Assembly: GCF_030272615.1 (NCBI RefSeq)
Contig: NC_081410.1
Coordinates: 189,243,619-189,307,618 of the forward strand
Source: Cryptomeria japonica
Taxonomy: Eukaryota > Streptophyta > Pinopsida > Cupressales > Cupressaceae
Length of the DNA: 64,000 nt
Direction of reading: 5' to 3'
The position numbers and the translations under genes are program-made. Positions within the stretch are counted from its first letter, which is position 1, and each line of letters starts with the position of its first letter. Positions 60,292-64,000 of this stretch are shown piece by piece. A model generated the notes under the pieces. It ran no database searches and was not told the DNA's origin. It was given only the letters and a program-made list of their open reading frames with translations.

Positions 60292-60889
60292 GATTTTTTT
60301 TCGATAAGAATTTCAAAGAGAGTTGCAAGTTAAAATTAAAAAAAAAAACTTACAAATGCCCTCCCTATGTGTTGAAAAATTTGAAAAAAACTTGAAAAAA
60401 TGCAAAACAAATTGCAAAAACGAATATAAGATGAAGAATGTACCTCTAATGTGGTGGATTTGATGCCCTAGTCTCCTCTTTGAATTGTTGTTCTTTCCTT
60501 GACCTCTTGCTGCTCTTCTCTTGCTACTCTTCTCGTACTTTGCAAAAATTAAAATGATAAGAGTTTTTTTTTTGTCTTTTTAACAGATGCATTAGGTTTA
60601 GGTATTGTTTAAAGGGGTGGGGGGGTCCTTGTGGGCTGGCCCACCCCTTTTTTATTTTAAAATTGTGTTTATTTTTTTAAAAGCGTCTCAATTGTTGTTG
60701 GTTCATAGGGGATGGCTAGCCATTACTTGATGTCCTCACAGTTTAAGGGGATGCTTCTGAAACATTTCCTCTGTTTGCAAAAAATGTGGGGTGGGGAGGT
60801 GATGTTTCTTGGATGTCCCTGCGTCCCCAAAATGGCCCCCTAAGGAAATGGGCCTGTAGGGGTAGGCGATGCATCCCCATGGAGCACAT
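60292..60889 (-). other. hAT 5' non-coding end
   Basis: Leader of the transposase gene and subterminal region. It contains C/G-rich blocks (GGGGTGGGGGGGTCC near 60613) and ends at the right inverted repeat. Confidence 0.6.
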
Positions 60890-60897
60890 GTTTGAAA

Positions 60898-61375
60898 GCA
60901 TCCAAGGATTCAATGTTCTTTTTTGGAATTGAGGCTAGGAAGATGGTATTAGAGATCAAAGCATTTTATATGACATTTTGGGTCTTCGACCATGCTAGGG
61001 AAATCCACCATAGTGATCTTTCAGAAGTAGAATTGCTACAAATTAACCCTAGAGTCTTAGGTTTATTAGTAGTTGGCTTGTGGCTACATTAACTCCTAAT
61101 TGAGTCATATTATCATTATTATATTTATATTTAGTTATTTAGGTTGTCCTAGGGCCTATAAAATCATATCTAAGTCGGCCTGGGTGACATCCTTGGCATA
61201 AGTAGGGTATATAAGAGGTAGTTGGTCTTATTTCATCATCATATTGTGAATTGTGTTCTCATTGGATATATTTTGAGGTTCGCTCCCTTGAAGTGGCTGG
61301 TTATTTTCAGCTATTATAAAGCATTTGTAGCATGTTTCATATCATCTTCCCCCTTTGTGCAAGTTATTTTATTAA
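60898..61375 (+). mobile_element. Probable 5' LTR (3' part) of a gypsy-like element
   Basis: Lies immediately before a primer-binding site and carries a TATA-like box GGGTATATAAGAGG near 61207. The LTR's left end was not found. It may lie left of the hAT insertion, before 49835. Confidence 0.45.
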
Positions 61376-61377
61376 AG

Positions 61378-61389
61378 TGGTATTAGAGC
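61378..61389 (+). other. Primer-binding site
   Basis: TGGTATTAGAGC, one mismatch from the initiator tRNA-Met complement. Confidence 0.75.
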
Positions 61390-61899
61390 ATTACCTTGGC
61401 ACTGCAAAGGCAAGTCATTTTTTTTCAATTTTGGAGGTTATTTTGGAAATTGCATCTCTTTCAAATTCTGATGAATTTTTATTTTATTTTTGGAGGGTAT
61501 TTTAAGAACATTTTGAAGCATCTTCAGTCCAAAATTCAGAAGAATTGGAGCAGAATTGAGTGAGTTACTGCAGACTTAGGTTTTCTACCCAAATTCTTTG
61601 TGAAACGAAGTTCTCCCAGATCTGAGGGAATTTCTTCCTGATCTTTAAAGGGTTTTTTAGGAGGTCATTGAAGAGTCTACAATAAAAATTTCGAAGAATA
61701 AATTGGAGCAAAAATAAGTGACTTATTGCAAAATTAGGGTTTCCAATAATTTCACTCTCAAGACTGCGAATTTGCTAATTCAGTGGAGATTTTTTTGTTA
61801 AGTGTTATTTTGGCCCTATTAAGTTTCAGTAAAAGTTTCAGATTATTTACATCTCATTTATGTGATTTATTGCCAAATTATTATTTTAAAATTTTTATC

Positions 61900-62521
61900 A
61901 TGATGGGGCATTCTACAAGAGGCAAAAAGAATTTTGCCACACCTTGAAAATCTCCTAATAATGATGAGGGAATAATTGAGGATATTATTCCTATGAATAA
62001 GTCAACAAGGTTAAGGAAGAAGTCTCATTGGTGAAGATGGACTTGAAGGGGGATATATATTGATTGCAAGGAGATATACAGAGCATGGGAGTAGAAATAT
62101 CTGACATATAGAGCATGTCAAATGCATATATTAATGAATCAAGAAAGTATGTCTCAAGCAACCAAGGTGAATCATCCAAGTCAGCTAATCTTGGTCCAAT
62201 TCTAATATTCATTGGGATCTAGGAATTGGATACCAAAAGTGGATATGCACAAGTTTGATGGCAAGGATCCACTAACATGGATAAATCAAATGGAGGATTT
62301 TTTAGATGTCCATCAAATATAAAGTGGACAAAAGGTGACTATGGCATCCCTATATCGAGAGCCAGAGCAATTCTTTTGCTATCGATGGCTATGTACTCAA
62401 TGACAGAAAAAGGCTCTCACGGTCTCATGGTCAATTTTTACAGAGGAGCTACATTCACAGTATAGCAATAGTGTGACTAACAACTTCAGCCAACTAGCTA
62501 AACTTCAAGAAACAGGATCTG
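61900..62521 (+). pseudogene. Ty3/gypsy-like gag remnant, truncated
   Basis: ATG at 61900 (MMGHSTRGKKNFATP, then a stop) opens a decayed gag. After frame changes it reads RNWIPKVDMHKFDGKDPLTW and INQMEDFLDVHQI, and then a stretch ending VSWSIFTEELHSQYSNSV and SQLAKLQETGSV. This is the conserved retrotransposon gag pattern of Ty3/gypsy elements. It breaks off at 62521 where unrelated sequence begins, so capsid, protease and polymerase parts are absent from the window. Confidence 0.75.
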
Positions 62522-64000
62522 TGTAACATACACCCCTGAATTTTTTTTTGGTATGTTTTGCCAAACAATTTAGCAATAATTAAGATGGGATATGATAGGT
62601 CACTACTGTAGCAATAATTATATCATTTGACAATGCAAACAGGGGTTTCCCGCTGATACAATTTTTTGATTGTGATATTTATTCAATTGCTTATGCAATA
62701 TGCTGATTATAAAGCTCTTAAAAAAAGAACTTTTCTCAATCATTCATTGCAACTTGAAAGGTTCATACATCAATCAACAATACAAACAAAAATACCTGAA
62801 AATGTGAGTTATCACAACCATTCAGACCTGTTGCAGTGGTTCTGGGAAGTGTACAATCATCAGCTCTGCTATATAAGTCTTCCATGGTCAAATTGCAAGG
62901 TTTCCAACTCCAAGGCATAAATAAGGTTATCAGGCCTGCAACAACAATTGGGCACTGATAGAGGTCTGCTACAGCTGGTACAGGCTTGAAATATTGAAAA
63001 TCTGTTCAACACTTTGACCTGTAGCTCATCCAATGGTCACCCAACAGGAATACACTTTCCAATCAACAATTTAAACCACTACATTGAAATATATGTAACC
63101 CCCAAGCAGATCTGAGCACACTTCACAAGGCATAGACTATCTCTCTAAACTTGTAACAGGGATAGCATGGCAATAAAATCTCCAAACTCGGTCCAGATTT
63201 TCCAGAACACCCTTAGAAAGGATCTGCAGTAGTTCACAGCTTCTGATTGTCCTCATACAAGGAAAAAATCATCACCCCCAAACACCTTATGATGCACCAA
63301 ACAATCTGCATGTGTGACCTCTGATAAAGGACAGGTTGCAAACTGGGCAATTTCACCTACAAATTCAGAAATACCTGAAATCCTTAAAAAAAACACATGG
63401 AAGTGGTCACCTAGCTTGGGAAAATCCTTTGGAGAGATACCCATAAACATGGGATCAACCCACCAACTAGGGCATCAATATTGGAGGTGTACGACCAGCT
63501 TGAACAAAGGGTCCGACCAACCCAAAAATCCTGCAAATCCTTAAGCCAAACATGCCAAGAACAATGCCATAAACATTATAGAAGATGCACCAAAATATGA
63601 TTCCAAACAACTATGAAAAACCCATGAAGCTTTCATCTTTCTGAAGCCTCAAATCACCAAAACTTTTGTGAAACTCAATGTATTTTTTGAATGAAAATAC
63701 TAGACCATCTAGGGTGGGTCTCTCACCATTGAAATCTGTAAGAAAAGGGTTTTTCATCCTCTACAACAAGAAGAGGAACTCCAAAGCTCATTCTAACGAA
63801 ATTTCTGTATGTGTGCAAACTTTGAATGAAGAAATGAAAGCCAAAACTCCAATTTATAGAGTTTGGAGAGAATTAGGGCAATTTTAAAATTGAAATATTT
63901 TATTTTCCCTCAAAAAGATCTCATTTGGTTTTTAAAAATCAGCCATGTCTTCCCCCGCATCACCTAGGCAGACAACTCAAAACATAATGCTTTAATATTT
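62522..64000 (-). mobile_element. Probable LTR of another element, cut by window end
   Basis: Starts TGTAACATACACCCC at the exact point where gag homology ends. It runs past the window with no coding content. On the minus strand a TATA box is visible (complement of CCAATTTATAGAGTTTGG, 63849-63866). No target-site duplication can be checked because the right end is outside. Confidence 0.45.

Larger units (their letters stand above)
49836..60897 (-). mobile_element. hAT DNA transposon (49844-60889, TSD GTTTGAAA), split by a 7.7-kb insertion
   Basis: GTTTGAAA at 49836-49843 and again at 60890-60897 is a perfect 8-bp target-site duplication, the hAT hallmark. The ends are short imperfect inverted repeats: CTATGCTCC at the left, and ATGTGCTCC on the reverse strand at the right (7 of 9 match). 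Subtracting the inner insertion, the element is about 3.35 kb, a normal hAT length. It encodes one transposase on the minus strand with DUF659-type and C-terminal dimerisation domains. Frameshifts and stops make it defective. Confidence 0.9.

Overview
This window is a piece of a large, transposon-packed plant nuclear genome, most likely a gymnosperm (inference). It holds Ty1/copia, Ty3/gypsy, LINE and hAT elements nested in one another, a 138-bp satellite, long AT-rich LTRs, and almost no host coding sequence. Several boundaries can be fixed to the base from target-site duplications (TSDs) and TG...CA ends.

Layout. 1-2127: minus-strand gag-protease relic of a Ty3/gypsy element, cut by the window edge. 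3202-~3915: plus-strand LTR-like block. 4275-14775: 10.5-kb DNA-transposon-like unit with 29-bp perfect terminal inverted repeats, holding microsatellites, a 3-kb palindromic satellite and two convergent decayed genes. 15118-~30800: minus-strand LINE, split at the 13th codon of its ORF2 by a plus-strand copia element (19400-29242, TSD TTTAT). That copia element is itself hit by two solo LTRs (24487-25961, TSD GAAAG; 26844-27894, TSD CATGT). 31849-46663: minus-strand LTR element with ~1.06-kb LTRs and a low-complexity interior, interrupted by a second copia element on the minus strand (35118-41528, TSD GTTTT) that has lost its integrase core. 46664-48570: intergenic, with a possible tRNA-derived SINE. 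48594-48795: one candidate host exon, starting a protein with a plastid-transit-peptide-like N-terminus. 49844-60889: a minus-strand hAT element (8-bp TSD GTTTGAAA) whose transposase gene is split by a 7696-bp insertion. 60898-64000: LTR tail, primer-binding site and gag of a gypsy-like element, truncated by another LTR-like sequence.

The most unusual object is the 7.7-kb insertion at 51614-59309. It has TG...CA ends and a 5-bp TSD (CATTA), so it looks integrase-inserted. It encodes no visible reverse transcriptase, integrase or protease, and its two ends are not repeats of each other as far as I can read. It carries 14 copies of a ~35-bp imperfect hairpin spaced mostly 159-177 bp apart, then a TATA box, a probable 5'-UTR intron, and one ~1,074-codon reading frame of unrecognised function broken only by two in-frame TAG codons.

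How the parts relate: nothing here forms a host pathway. The story is layered invasion and decay, and every autonomous element is visibly broken by stops, frameshifts, deletions or later insertions. Many of the stops are TAG where family members would have glutamine, consistent with C-to-T decay at CAG (CHG) sites.
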